From Pseudomonadota bacterium (lineage in GTDB: Bacteria > Pseudomonadota > Gammaproteobacteria > Xanthomonadales > Xanthomonadaceae): a stretch of DNA of 64,000 nt. Location: positions 62,001 through 126,000 of the forward strand of contig JAKACT010000001.1 in assembly GCA_021821195.1 (NCBI GenBank), given 5' to 3'. The notes beneath the pieces are model-generated. The model saw only the letters and a program-made list of their open reading frames with translations. It did no database searches and had not been told where the DNA came from. The position numbers and the translations under genes were made by a program. Positions within the stretch are counted from its first letter, which is position 1; each line of letters begins with the position of its first letter. Of the stretch, positions 19,543 to 28,519 are shown piece after piece.

Positions 19543-20790
19543 ATGTCCGAGATCCGACCTCCCCGCCGCCTTGCCGTGATTGGCGGCGGCCCCGCCGGCC
19601 TGATGGCTGCCGAAGCCGCGCGCGCCGGCGGCGCCGAGGTGCATCTGTTCGAGGCCAAGGGCTCGGTGGGCCGCAAGTTCCTGATCGCCGGCAAGGGCGG
19701 ATTGAACCTGACCCACGGCGAAGCCCGCCCCGACTTCGACATGCGTTACCGCGAGCGGGCCGGCGAAATCGGCCGCTGGCTGGACGCCTTCGACGCCGAC
19801 GCGCTGCGCGGGTGGGCGCGCGGGCTGGGCGTGGAGACCTACGTCGGCAGTTCCGGGCGGGTGTTCCCGCTGGACCGCAAGGCCGCGCCGCTGCTGCGCG
19901 CGTGGGTACGGCGACTGAAGGAGTCCGGCGTGCAGATACACGTCCAGCACCGATGGCAGGGCTGGGACGAGGCCGGCGCGCTGCGCTTCGACACGCCCAG
20001 CGGTGCCACCACGTTCGCCGCGGATGCGCTGGTGCTGGCACTCGGCGGCGGCAGCTGGCCGCAGTTGGGATCGGACGGCGGCTGGGTGGCCCTGCTGGCC
20101 GCGCAAGGCATCGACATCGCGCCGCTGGCGCCCGCCAACTGCGGGTTCGACGTGGGCTGGAGCGCGCTGCTGGCCGGCAAATTCGCCGGCGCACCGCTGA
20201 AGCCGGTGGTGGCGCACTGGCAGGACGCCGTCGGTACCGCGCACGCCCTGCAGGGCGAATGCGTGCTGACCGAAACCGGCATCGAAGGCAGCCTGGTCTA
20301 TGCCATCGCCGCCGACCTGCGCACCACCATCGCCCGCGACGGCAGCGCGGTGCTGCAACTGGACCTTGCGCCCGGCCGCGAGCTGGAACGCCTGCAAGCC
20401 GACCTATCGAAGCCGCGCAATGGCCGCAGCTTGGGCGAGCACCTGCGCCGGCAGGCGGGGCTGGATGCGGCCAAGTGTGCGCTGGTGTTCGAAGTGTTGG
20501 ACAAAGCCGCGCTGCAGGACATGGCCACCGTCGCCGCGGCCATCAAGCGCCTGCCGCTGCGCCTGCTGCGCCCGCGGCCGCTGGCGGAAACGATCTCCAC
20601 GGCCGGGGGGATAAGGCTGGAGTCGCTCGGCGACTCGCTGATGCTGCGCGGGCGGCCCGGCCTCTTCTGCGCGGGCGAGATGCTGGATTGGGAAGCCCCC
20701 ACCGGCGGCTACCTGCTGACCGCCTGCTTCGCCAGCGGGCTGGTGGCCGGCCGGGGCGCCGCGGCCTGGCTGGCGCGGCCCGCGGGCTAG
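19543..20790 (+). CDS. HI0933-type flavoprotein (TIGR03862 group)
   Basis: A 415-residue flavoprotein, paralogous to the one at 17341 but in a distinct subgroup. Signature segments are AVIGGGPAGLMAAEAA at residues 10-25 and GRKFLIAGKGGLNLTH at about 43. The C-terminal GLFCAGEMLDWEAPTGGYLL replaces the GEVVDVTGWLGGYN of its neighbour. The ATG at 19543 starts directly before the Rossmann strand; the longer open frame upstream is antisense to trhO and rejected. It is transcribed divergently from trhO. No reaction is known. Confidence 0.87.
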   Translation: MSEIRPPRRLAVIGGGPAGLMAAEAARAGGAEVHLFEAKGSVGRKFLIAGKGGLNLTHGEARPDFDMRYRERAGEIGRWLDAFDADALRGWARGLGVETYVGSSGRVFPLDRKAAPLLRAWVRRLKESGVQIHVQHRWQGWDEAGALRFDTPSGATTFAADALVLALGGGSWPQLGSDGGWVALLAAQGIDIAPLAPANCGFDVGWSALLAGKFAGAPLKPVVAHWQDAVGTAHALQGECVLTETGIEGSLVYAIAADLRTTIARDGSAVLQLDLAPGRELERLQADLSKPRNGRSLGEHLRRQAGLDAAKCALVFEVLDKAALQDMATVAAAIKRLPLRLLRPRPLAETISTAGGIRLESLGDSLMLRGRPGLFCAGEMLDWEAPTGGYLLTACFASGLVAGRGAAAWLARPAG

Positions 20791-20814
20791 GCCCGGAACC
20801 TGGGCGCGAACGAC

Positions 20815-21930
20815 TCAGTCGACGTCCGGCACGGCCGTCGGCACTGCGGCGGTCGAAGCGGCACGACGGAGCCTGCGGAAAAACGCCACCGCGCGCGCGC
20901 GCTTGCGGCTCAACAGGTACCAGCCAGCGCACAAGGCGCCGAAGGCCAGCAGCAGCAGCAGGTTGGGCACGTCCATGCGCATCGCCTGTCCGGCCACCAG
21001 TCCGCACAGCAGGCTGAACCAAGCCAGGTGCAGGGCCGCGCGGGTCGGTCCGAAGCCGGCATCCTGCATGATGTGGTGGATATGGTCGCGCCCGGCCGAG
21101 AACGGCGAGCGCCCTTCCTGCAGGCGGCGCAGGATCAACACCAGGCAGTCCATCACCGGTACCGGCAGCAGCCACAGCGCCAGCACCGGATTCACCGGAT
21201 GGCCCGGGTTCTGGGTCAGCCGGAAGCTAACCCATGCGATCAGTAGGCCCAGCAGGGCGCTACCGGCATTGCCGAGGAACACCTTGGCACGCGGCCGCCA
21301 CGGCAGGCGCATGTTCCAGGCCAGGAAGCCCGCGAGCGCGCCGCACAGCACCGACAACCGCCCCGCCAGCACCTCGTTGCCGGCATACATCGCGGCGAAC
21401 GCCAGCATGGCCAGGGCGGCCAGCCCCAGCAGGCCGGCCAACCCGTCGGCACCGTCGATCATGTTGACCGCATTGATGATGCCGACGGTAGCGAACACCG
21501 TGAACGGCACCGACAGCCAGCCCAGCGACATCTCGCCAAGGCCGAATACCGGGCCGATCTGCTCCACCCGCACGCCGCCCCAGTAGATGACCAGCAGTGC
21601 GGCTACCGTCTGGCCCAGCACGCGCGTATACCAACGCATGTCGCGCAGGTCGTCGTAGATGCCCATCACCACCAGCAGGAACGAGGCGGCCAGCAGCGAA
21701 TGCACGGCGTGGCTGCTCGACTGGAACCACAGCAGCACCATCGCGCTGCCGACGAAGATCGCCAAGCCGCCGGTGACCGGGGTGGGCGCGTGGTGGTCCT
21801 TGCGCCCGCCGGGCTTATCCAACAGCCCAAGCCTGCCCGCCAGCGGCTGGATCAGCCACAGCACGCCGGCGGTGACCACGAACGCGAGCAGGGTCGCCAA
21901 CGGATCGAAACCAAAGAACTTTTGCAACAT
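20815..21930 (-). CDS. wecA: MraY/WecA-family undecaprenyl-phosphate sugar-phosphate transferase
   Basis: A 371-residue integral membrane enzyme (about 10-11 helices) that transfers a sugar 1-phosphate from a UDP-sugar to undecaprenyl phosphate, the first step of many surface polysaccharides. The family motifs are present: GIYDDLRDM (catalytic aspartates), NMIDGADGLAG, VFLGNAGSALLG and SAGRDHIHH. The WecA subgroup, probably using UDP-GlcNAc, is more likely than MraY, which sits in the dcw cluster, but sugar specificity is not readable. The start MLQKFFGF at 21930 has GGAG and AGG upstream. The gene stands alone, following lysS on the same strand. Confidence 0.85.
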   Translation of the reverse strand: MLQKFFGFDPLATLLAFVVTAGVLWLIQPLAGRLGLLDKPGGRKDHHAPTPVTGGLAIFVGSAMVLLWFQSSSHAVHSLLAASFLLVVMGIYDDLRDMRWYTRVLGQTVAALLVIYWGGVRVEQIGPVFGLGEMSLGWLSVPFTVFATVGIINAVNMIDGADGLAGLLGLAALAMLAFAAMYAGNEVLAGRLSVLCGALAGFLAWNMRLPWRPRAKVFLGNAGSALLGLLIAWVSFRLTQNPGHPVNPVLALWLLPVPVMDCLVLILRRLQEGRSPFSAGRDHIHHIMQDAGFGPTRAALHLAWFSLLCGLVAGQAMRMDVPNLLLLLAFGALCAGWYLLSRKRARAVAFFRRLRRAASTAAVPTAVPDVD

Positions 21931-22064
21931 CCTGTTGCTCCGGACGGGCCATTCCCTTGATTTTACGGCGTGGCAAGTGAATCGGCCAGCTTCGGTACAG
22001 CCGGCGTTCAACCATCCGCGCGATCGCCGCGCCGCGGAACCGGGCGCACGACGCCCATTGGCGC

Positions 22065-23579
22065 TTACGCGTGCCCGGGCCGCATGTACGGGAACAGCAG
22101 CACGTCGCGGATCGAGCTGGAGCCGGTCAGCAGCATCACGAAGCGGTCGATGCCCACGCCCAGCCCACCGGTGGGCGCCAGGCCCACCTCCAGCGCGCGG
22201 ATGTAGTCGGCATCGAAATGCATGGCCTCGTCGTCGCCGGCATCCTTCGCCTCGACCTGCGCGCGGAAGCGCGCGGCCTGGTCTTCCGGGTCATTCAGCT
22301 CCGAGAACCCGTTGGCCAGCTCCTTGCCGCCGACGAACAGCTCGAAGCGGTCGGTGATGCCGGGCTCGCTATCGGATTCGCGCGCCAGCGGGCTGACTTC
22401 CACCGGGTAATGGGTGATGAAGGTCGGCTGGATCAGGCCGGTTTCGACGGTCTTTTCGAAGATCTCCAGCAGCAGCTTGCCCCAGCCGTAGCCGGGCTTG
22501 ACCGGGATCCCCAGGCGCGCGCAGTGCGCGGCCAGCGCGTCGCGGTCGCGGCAGTCAGCCGGCGAAATCCCCGGATTAAGCTCGCGCACCGCCTCCTCCA
22601 GCTTCCAGCGGCGGAAGGCTGGCGCCAGGTCGATGCCGTGGCCGTCCCACTCGAACACCGTGGTGCCCATCGCCTCCAGCGCAACGTCGCGCATCATCGC
22701 CTCGGTCAGGTCCATCACCTCGGTGTACGTGGCGTAGGCCTCGTACAGTTCCAGCATGGTGAACTCCGGGTTGTGGCGGGTGGACACGCCTTCGTTACGG
22801 AAGTTGCGGTTGATCTCGTAGACACGCTCCAGGCCGCCAACGACCAGCCGCTTGAGGTACAGCTCCGGCGCGACGCGCAGGAACAGCTGCAGGTCCAGCG
22901 CGTTGTGGTGGGTCACGAACGGGCGCGCGGTGGCGCCGCCGGCGATGTACTGCATCATCGGCGTTTCCACTTCGAGGAAGCGGCGCGCGTCCAGCCAGTG
23001 GCGGATCGCGCGGACGATGCGCGAGCGGGCGATGAAGACTTCGCGTGCCTCCGGGGTGACGATCAGGTCGACATAGCGCTGGCGGTAGCGCTGCTCGACG
23101 TCGCTCAGGCCGTGGAACTTGTCCGGCAGCGGCCGCAGGGACTTCACCAGCAGGCGCAACGAGGCGGCCTTGACCGACAGCTCGCCGGTCTTGGTGCGCA
23201 TCAGGCTGCCCTCGGCGGCCACGATGTCGCCGATGTCCCAGCCCTTGAACGCCTCGTACGCCTCGCCCAGCACGTTGGCCTGCAGGAACAGCTGGATCCT
23301 GCCGCTCATGTCCTGCACGGTGGCGAACGCGGCCTTGCCCATGACCCGCTTGGCGAGGACGCGGCCGGCGATGGCGATGCTGCGGCCACTGGCTTCCAGC
23401 GCTTCGCCGGTCCACTGCCCGGCATCGGCGTATTCGTCCTGCAGGTCGCCGGCGAAATCGATGCGGCGGAAGTCGTTGGGGAACGCAACGCCCTGCTCGC
23501 GCAGCGCGGCCAGCTTGGCGCGGCGCTCGGCAATCAGGTGGTTTTCGTCGACGGGCTGGGGGGCGGTGGCTTCGTTCAT
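22065..23579 (-). CDS. lysS: Lysyl-tRNA synthetase, class II
   Basis: Charges tRNA-Lys with lysine (504 residues, cytosolic). Residues about 60-160 form the OB-fold anticodon-binding domain, followed by the class II catalytic core with motif 2 ([18 protein letters not shown]) and motif 3 ([12 protein letters not shown]) near the C-terminus. The ATG at 23579 gives the usual family length; the longer upstream frame lies in a non-coding gap antisense to the next gene. In many bacteria lysS directly follows prfB. Here they share strand and order, but a diguanylate cyclase gene lies between them on the other strand. Confidence 0.97.
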   Translation of the reverse strand: MNEATAPQPVDENHLIAERRAKLAALREQGVAFPNDFRRIDFAGDLQDEYADAGQWTGEALEASGRSIAIAGRVLAKRVMGKAAFATVQDMSGRIQLFLQANVLGEAYEAFKGWDIGDIVAAEGSLMRTKTGELSVKAASLRLLVKSLRPLPDKFHGLSDVEQRYRQRYVDLIVTPEAREVFIARSRIVRAIRHWLDARRFLEVETPMMQYIAGGATARPFVTHHNALDLQLFLRVAPELYLKRLVVGGLERVYEINRNFRNEGVSTRHNPEFTMLELYEAYATYTEVMDLTEAMMRDVALEAMGTTVFEWDGHGIDLAPAFRRWKLEEAVRELNPGISPADCRDRDALAAHCARLGIPVKPGYGWGKLLLEIFEKTVETGLIQPTFITHYPVEVSPLARESDSEPGITDRFELFVGGKELANGFSELNDPEDQAARFRAQVEAKDAGDDEAMHFDADYIRALEVGLAPTGGLGVGIDRFVMLLTGSSSIRDVLLFPYMRPGHA

Positions 23580-23749
23580 CGGGAATCCGTCACGCGCGCG
23601 TACGGCAGCGGCGTGCCACAGGGGGGAATGGGGGTCGTGCAGGCAAGAAAGAATACCAGAGCGACCGCCGCAGCCCGCGATGCAGCGGCATTGGCAGCGC
23701 CCCGGCACGCATCCTGCATGGAGCCGATCAACGCCACGATTCCGACACC

Positions 23750-24787
23750 ATGCGCATCTTCGCCCCCCTCTTCCTGCTGTTGTTGGCGTCCTTGCCGCTG
23801 GCGGCCGCGCCGGGCACCGCCGCCGCGCCGACACCGCCACGCCCGGAAGGCGAAAGCCAGCTCGCCCAGTGCATGACCCTGCAGGGCAGCCTATCCCGTC
23901 AGACCACCGCGCTGGCGGAACTGCAGGCGCACAGCCAGGCGCTGTCGTCCCAGCGCGAGCTGGAGCGGATGCGCAACGAGAGCCGCATCCAGGCACTGGA
24001 GAACGAAAAGGCAAGGCTGCTGTCGGCCGCGGTGATCGCCGTGCTGGTCCTGCTGCTGGCGGCGGCGACCGGTTTCGGGCTGCTGCTGCGCAAGCGGCAC
24101 CGGCAGCTGCGCCGGCTCAGCGAAGTCGACGTACTCACCGGGCTTGGCAACCGCCGTGCAGCCGCACGCAAGCTCGATGCGATGGCGATCCAGCGCGGCC
24201 CGGGGGGCACCCGCCACGTGCTGTTCCTGATCGATGTCGATCATTTCAAGCAGATCAACGACAGCCATGGCCACCACGTCGGCGACGAGGTGCTGGTCGC
24301 CTTGGCGGCGAGGCTGAAGGCGGCTTGCCGTCCCACCGACCTGGTGGCGCGCTGGGGCGGCGAGGAATTCCTGGTCGCCTGCACCAACCTGACCCGGGAG
24401 CAGGCCGAACAGGTCGCCGCGCGGCTGCGCCGGGCGATGGCCTACACGCTGGAAACCACCCACGCCGCGCGGCTGGTCACGGTGTCGCTGGGGCTGGCGC
24501 CGATCCCGTTCTTCGACAGCGGCGACGGGCCGTCGCCGGCCAACTGCTGGGATTACGCGCTGCGCATGGCCGACCGCGCCCTCTACGCCGCCAAGCGCCA
24601 TCGCGACGCCTGGGTGGGCTACTGGGGCGCGCAGCTGCCCGACAACGCCACCGCCGAGGCGGTGCTGGAACAGCCGGAGGCGGCCGATGGCATCGTCACC
24701 GTGATGTCCAGCGTGCCGCGGATCGTCGCAACCTCACTGACGGCCGCCCGCGCGCGCAGCCTCAGGGCGCTGCGCGCGCAGGGGTGA
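23750..24787 (+). CDS. Membrane-bound diguanylate cyclase (GGDEF domain)
   Basis: A 345-residue enzyme predicted to make c-di-GMP from two GTP. It has an N-terminal signal sequence (residues 1-20), a short periplasmic segment ending in a coiled coil (residues about 55-90), one membrane helix (91-113), then a GGDEF domain. The domain is complete: VLTGLGNRR, the metal-binding DVDHFKQIN and GGEEF at 203-207. An RxxD inhibitory site (RPTD, 194-197) lies exactly five residues before it, so product inhibition is expected. The coiled coil resembles the linker that follows periplasmic TPR domains in related cyclases, but no TPR is left here. It lies between prfB and lysS on the opposite strand. Confidence 0.92.
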   Translation: MRIFAPLFLLLLASLPLAAAPGTAAAPTPPRPEGESQLAQCMTLQGSLSRQTTALAELQAHSQALSSQRELERMRNESRIQALENEKARLLSAAVIAVLVLLLAAATGFGLLLRKRHRQLRRLSEVDVLTGLGNRRAAARKLDAMAIQRGPGGTRHVLFLIDVDHFKQINDSHGHHVGDEVLVALAARLKAACRPTDLVARWGGEEFLVACTNLTREQAEQVAARLRRAMAYTLETTHAARLVTVSLGLAPIPFFDSGDGPSPANCWDYALRMADRALYAAKRHRDAWVGYWGAQLPDNATAEAVLEQPEAADGIVTVMSSVPRIVATSLTAARARSLRALRAQG

Positions 24788-24793
24788 GTGCGC

Positions 24794-25922
24794 TCAGACC
24801 GCGTCGTTGCGCTTGGCGCCGGCCTCCAGGCCCGATTTGAGGCTGGCTTCGACGAATTCGTCGAGGTCGCCGTCCAACACCTTCTGGGTATCGCTGCGCT
24901 CGATGCCGGTGCGCAGGTCCTTGATCCGGCTCTGGTCCAGCACATAGTTGCGGATCTGACTGCCCCAGCCCACATCGGACTTGGTCGCCTCCAGTGCGTC
25001 CTTCTCGGCGTTGCGCTTCTGCACTTCCAGCTCGTAGAGCTTGGCCGCCAGCATCTTCATCGCGCGATCGCGGTTGGCATGCTGGCTGCGCTCGGTCTGG
25101 CAGGCCACCACCGTGTTGGTGGGCACGTGGGTAATACGCACCGCCGACTCGGTCTTGTTGACGTGCTGGCCGCCGGCGCCGCTGGAGCGATAGACGTCGG
25201 TGCGCAGGTCGGCCGGGTTGATCTCGATGTCGATGTCGTCGTCCACTTCCGGCGACACGAACACGCTGGTGAAGCTGGTGTGGCGGCGGTTGTCGGAGTC
25301 GAACGGCGACTTGCGCACGAGGCGGTGCACGCCGATCTCGGTCTTCAGCCAGCCATAGGCGTATTCGCCCTCCACCCGGAAGGTAGCGGACTTGATGCCG
25401 GCCACGTCGCCGCCGGAGGCTTCCAGCAGCTCGGTTTTCCAGCCGCGCGACTCGCACCAGCGCAGGTACATGCGCAGCAGCATTTCCGCCCAGTCCTGCG
25501 CTTCGGTGCCACCGGCGCCGGCCTGGATGTCGACGAAGGCGTTGCAGCTGTCCATCTGCCCCGAGAACATGCGCTGGAACTCGATCGCCTCCACGCCCTT
25601 TTCGTACTGGTCGACGTCGGCCACCACCGCCTGCGCGGTGTCCTCGTCGTCTTCCATCTCGGCCAGTTCCAGCAGCTCGCCGGCGCCGACCAGGCCATCA
25701 GTCAGGTTGCGGATGCCGTTGACGGTCTTGTCCAGCAGCGAACGCTCGCGCCCCAGCGCCTGCGCACGTGCCGGGTCGTTCCAGACGTCCGGATGTTCCA
25801 GTTCGCGTTCTACTTCTTCCAGGCGTTCGCGCTTGGCGTCGTAGTCAAAGATACCCCCGGAGCGCATCGAGCCGACCGGTCAGGTCGGCGATGCGGGCTC
25901 GGATGGGATTGAGCTCGATCAT
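24794..25922 (-). CDS. prfB: Peptide chain release factor 2, with programmed +1 frameshift
   Basis: RF2 (375 residues after frameshifting) terminates translation at UGA and UAA. The zero frame starts at the ATG at 25922 and encodes [16 protein letters not shown] up to codon 25, followed by an in-frame UGA (25845-25847). Ribosomes must shift +1 at CUU-UGA to read GAC and continue to the stop at 24794. The stop-codon recognition tripeptide SPF (RKSPFDS) and the hydrolysis motif [10 protein letters not shown] are intact. Annotation from the downstream ATG alone would lose the true N-terminus. The gene ends 6 nt from the convergent diguanylate cyclase gene. Confidence 0.96.
25845..25860 (-). other. 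prfB: RF2 autoregulatory frameshift site
   Basis: The minus strand reads GGGGGTATCTTTGAC, nearly identical to the E. coli prfB site. It has an internal Shine-Dalgarno-like G run, a 3-nt spacer, the slippery CTT and the stop TGA followed by C. When RF2 is scarce, ribosomes pause at UGA and slip +1, raising RF2 synthesis. Confidence 0.95.
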
Positions 25923-25953
25923 GGGGAAAACCGCGTATTCGGGTGAATCGGCC

Positions 25954-25959
25954 ATTTTA
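25954..25959 (-). promoter_or_regulatory. prfB: Probable -10 box for prfB
   Basis: Minus-strand TAAAAT (five of six to TATAAT), 31 nt upstream of the prfB ATG. The -35 region is weak. Confidence 0.4.
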
Positions 25960-26054
25960 GCAGCGCACGGCGGTCGTCATGGCGGATCGCGGCGCTCACG
26001 CAGGCTTTCGCGCCGCTGGGCGAAAGTAGGCGCGAGCCCGCTTGGAGGATGGCA

Positions 26055-26276
26055 ATGAACGACGCGCAGCGCTTCAAGGTCGGCGACCACGTGCGTTGGA
26101 ACTCCGAGGCCGGCCAAGCCAGCGGCCATGTCGTGAAGGTGCATACGGCCGATTTCGACTACAAGGGACACCGGCACCACGCCTCTGCGGACAAGCCGCA
26201 GTACGAAATCAGGAGCGACAAGACCGAGCATGTCGCCGCGCACTACGGAGCGGCGCTGGCCAAGATCGACGGGTAA
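26055..26276 (+). CDS. DUF2945 (Tudor-like, hypervirulence-associated family) protein
   Basis: A 73-residue cytosolic protein. The pattern KVGDHVRWNSEAGQASGHV, followed by a tyrosine and aspartate-rich middle and PQYEIRSDKTEHVAAH, matches the DUF2945/HVA1 family, a small SH3/Tudor-like barrel of unknown role in bacteria. A strong GGAGG at 26044-26048 lies 6 nt before the ATG at 26055 but abuts the alternative ATG at 26049, so the inner start is preferred. A hairpin (CTTTCGC-N8-GCGAAAG, 26005-26026) lies in the leader. Confidence 0.75.
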   Translation: MNDAQRFKVGDHVRWNSEAGQASGHVVKVHTADFDYKGHRHHASADKPQYEIRSDKTEHVAAHYGAALAKIDG

Positions 26277-26288
26277 GCCCGGCTGGCC

Positions 26289-27167
26289 TCAACCCTCCAG
26301 CCCGGCTCGCTGCCGCAGGTCGGCGCGGTAGGTGCGGCTGCACGGCAGCTTCGCGCCATCGTGCATGTGCACGCGCGCATCGCCGGTTTCCAGCGGTTCG
26401 ATGGAGGCGATGTGGTCGAGGTTGACCATGTAGCTGCGATGCACGCGGGCGAAGCGGGCCGGATCGAGCCGCCCCTCGATGCCGCCCAGTGTGCTGCGCA
26501 GCGGGTAGTCGTGGCCGCGCACCCGCAAGTTGACGTAGTTACCAGAGGCCTGCAGCCACTCGATGTCGTTGGCCGCCACCAGGAATTCGCGGCCCAGCTT
26601 GCGCACCAGGAATCGCTCGGGCCGGTCCACCGGCTCGACCGGCGGGCCTTCGTCCGGCAGTGCGAGCAGCATGGCCTCGCCCTGCAGGCGGCGCAGCAGC
26701 AAACGATAGCCCTCGATGGTCAGGACCACCCCGGCATAGGAGCGGACGTCTTTCAGGTATTCGTAGCCGAACTCCCACCACCAGGGGGTGAAGTCATAGC
26801 TGTCGCCGACGCTGGCGTAGGCCGCCTTGCGCAGGGCCACCATCCCGGCCACGTGCAGGATCGACCACACCAGGCTACCTAGCACGTGCAGCGCCAGCAC
26901 CCGCCGCCAGTCGTCGAGCCGCAGCGGGAACCGGCGTGTGAACCAGGCCACCGCCGGCACCAGCGCCAGCGCGACCAGCGCCGAACTGGTTTCCCAGACC
27001 GCCGGCTGCCAGGCGCTGAATCCCAGGTGCAGCCGGCGCACATCCATGTTCACGGTGATGCTGTTGGCCAGCGCCGATACCAGGTATTGGACGACCCAGA
27101 ACCCGGCCTCGACGCCGCGGCGCCACGGCTGGTAACGCTGGTAGAGAGTCGGGGTGGCTGGTTGCAT
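26289..27167 (-). CDS. Membrane-anchored LytTR-domain transcriptional regulator (RpfD-like)
   Basis: A 292-residue regulator. The N-terminal half has four predicted membrane helices (roughly residues 15-40, 50-70, 82-105 and 125-150). The C-terminal part, from RFLVRKLGREFLVAANDIEW to the end, is a LytTR DNA-binding domain with the typical ASGNYVNLRVRG, FARVHRSYMVNLDHI and SRTYR segments. There is no receiver domain. The architecture and position near recJ, prfB and lysS match RpfD of the Xanthomonas rpf locus, as I recall it. It is divergent from an acyltransferase gene with direct repeats between them, so that gene is a plausible target. Confidence 0.85.
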   Translation of the reverse strand: MQPATPTLYQRYQPWRRGVEAGFWVVQYLVSALANSITVNMDVRRLHLGFSAWQPAVWETSSALVALALVPAVAWFTRRFPLRLDDWRRVLALHVLGSLVWSILHVAGMVALRKAAYASVGDSYDFTPWWWEFGYEYLKDVRSYAGVVLTIEGYRLLLRRLQGEAMLLALPDEGPPVEPVDRPERFLVRKLGREFLVAANDIEWLQASGNYVNLRVRGHDYPLRSTLGGIEGRLDPARFARVHRSYMVNLDHIASIEPLETGDARVHMHDGAKLPCSRTYRADLRQRAGLEG

Positions 27168-27173
27168 CCGCGC

Positions 27174-27179
27174 ATTGTA
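27174..27179 (-). promoter_or_regulatory. Probable -10 box, leaderless promoter of the LytTR gene
   Basis: Minus-strand TACAAT ends 6 nt before the ATG at 27167, so transcription would begin at or next to the start codon. No Shine-Dalgarno is present, consistent with a leaderless message. Confidence 0.4.
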
Positions 27180-27199
27180 GGGGGCGGGCCGGGCGCCCC

Positions 27200-27222
27200 G
27201 TCCCCGGTTCGTCCCCGGGTTC
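27200..27222. repeat. Direct repeats in the LytTR-acyltransferase divergent region
   Basis: GTCCCCGG occurs at 27200 and again at 27211, each followed by a TTC, with a third partial copy GTCCC at 27231. LytTR proteins bind pairs of short direct repeats about one helical turn apart, so this is a possible operator. The match to known LytTR consensus sequences is poor. Confidence 0.35.
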
Positions 27223-27319
27223 CGCGGCCCGTCCCAAACCCGCGTCGCACGGTCACTCCGGGGTGGCGGGCCCGCTTGCGGGACAGGACGCTGGCGGCTC
27301 CTTCGCAACGGCCATTCCC

Positions 27320-28519
27320 ATGCAACGCCGCCTCGACATCGACCGGGTTCGCGTCCTCGCCTTCGGCCTGCTGGTCCTCTACCACGTGGGCATGTACTAC
27401 GTGGGCTGGGACTGGCACGTCAAAAGCCCACACGCCGGCCCTGCGCTGGAACCGCTGATGTTGCTGACCAGCCCGTGGCGGATGTCGCTGCTGTTCGTGG
27501 TCTCGGGCGTGGCCACCGCCTTCCTGCTGGCCAAGGCGAACCGGGGCGATGGGCGCTTCCTCGGTCCGCGCTCGTGGCGGCTGCTGCTGCCGCTGCTGTT
27601 CGGCATGTACGTGGTGGTACCGCCGCAGGTCTATTACGAACTGGTTGAAAAGGTGCCCGGCGGCTTCCACGCCGGCTACGCCGCGTTCATGGGCACCTAC
27701 CTGCGCGGCGGCGACTTCTACTGCGCGGCCCCCGGCGACTGCGTGGACGCCCCGACCTGGAACCACCTGTGGTTCCTCGCCTACCTGTTGGCCTATACCG
27801 TCGTCCTCTGGCTGCTGTTGAAACTGGCGCCGGCGGCGATGCAATCGGTTGGTGGCTGGCTCGGGCGACGGCTGTCGGGCCCGGGCGCGCTGTTGTGGCC
27901 GATGGCGTGGCTGGCGCTGGCGCGGCTGGCGTTGGCGGGGCGCTTCGAGTCCACCCATGACCTGGTGGACGATTGGTACAACCACGCCCAATACCTGCCC
28001 ATGTTCCTGCTGGGCTACCTGCTGGCGTTCTCGGCCGGGTTCTGGGAAGCGCTGCAGCGCCATCGCAAAGTTGCGCTGGGCATCGCCCTCGCCGGCTACG
28101 CCGTGATCACCGGCGCCTGGTATTTCTCCGGCTACAGCGATGAAGTGCCGCCGCCCGAGGTCCTGCGCATGCTGTTGCGGCTGGTGTGGGGCATCAACCA
28201 GTGGTGCGCGATCGCGGCCATGTTCGGCTACGCCTACCGCCTGCGTGATGTCGACAGCCCCGCCCTGCGCTACCTCACCCCGGCGGTATTCCCGGTCTAC
28301 ATCCTGCACCAGACCGTCATCGTCGCACTGGCGCACGGCGCCAAACCGCTGGCCCTGCCGCCCCTGCTGGAAGGCCCGCTACTGGTGGTGTTGACCCTCG
28401 TTGCGTGCTTCGGCGGCTACGAGCTGATCCGCAGGGTGCCGGTGTTGCGGCCGCTTTTCGGCCTCAGGCGGGAACCGAGGCGGCCGCCGCTTCCCGATGC
28501 ACCACCACAAGCTGGATAG
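27320..28519 (+). CDS. Acyltransferase 3 family membrane protein
   Basis: A 399-residue integral membrane protein with about ten helices and an N-terminal DIDRVRVLAFGLLVLYHVGMYY segment typical of the Acyl_transf_3 family (O-acetylation of surface glycans and similar targets). The conserved histidine in LLVLYHVG and the arginine of TSPWRMSLLFVVSG are visible. A later KAFPG-like region is replaced here by GYSDEVPPPEVL. The ATG at 27320 begins MQRRLDIDRV. The gene is divergent from the LytTR regulator, and its last 56 nt overlap the end of recJ on the other strand. The acceptor molecule is unknown. Confidence 0.86.
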   Translation: MQRRLDIDRVRVLAFGLLVLYHVGMYYVGWDWHVKSPHAGPALEPLMLLTSPWRMSLLFVVSGVATAFLLAKANRGDGRFLGPRSWRLLLPLLFGMYVVVPPQVYYELVEKVPGGFHAGYAAFMGTYLRGGDFYCAAPGDCVDAPTWNHLWFLAYLLAYTVVLWLLLKLAPAAMQSVGGWLGRRLSGPGALLWPMAWLALARLALAGRFESTHDLVDDWYNHAQYLPMFLLGYLLAFSAGFWEALQRHRKVALGIALAGYAVITGAWYFSGYSDEVPPPEVLRMLLRLVWGINQWCAIAAMFGYAYRLRDVDSPALRYLTPAVFPVYILHQTVIVALAHGAKPLALPPLLEGPLLVVLTLVACFGGYELIRRVPVLRPLFGLRREPRRPPLPDAPPQAG

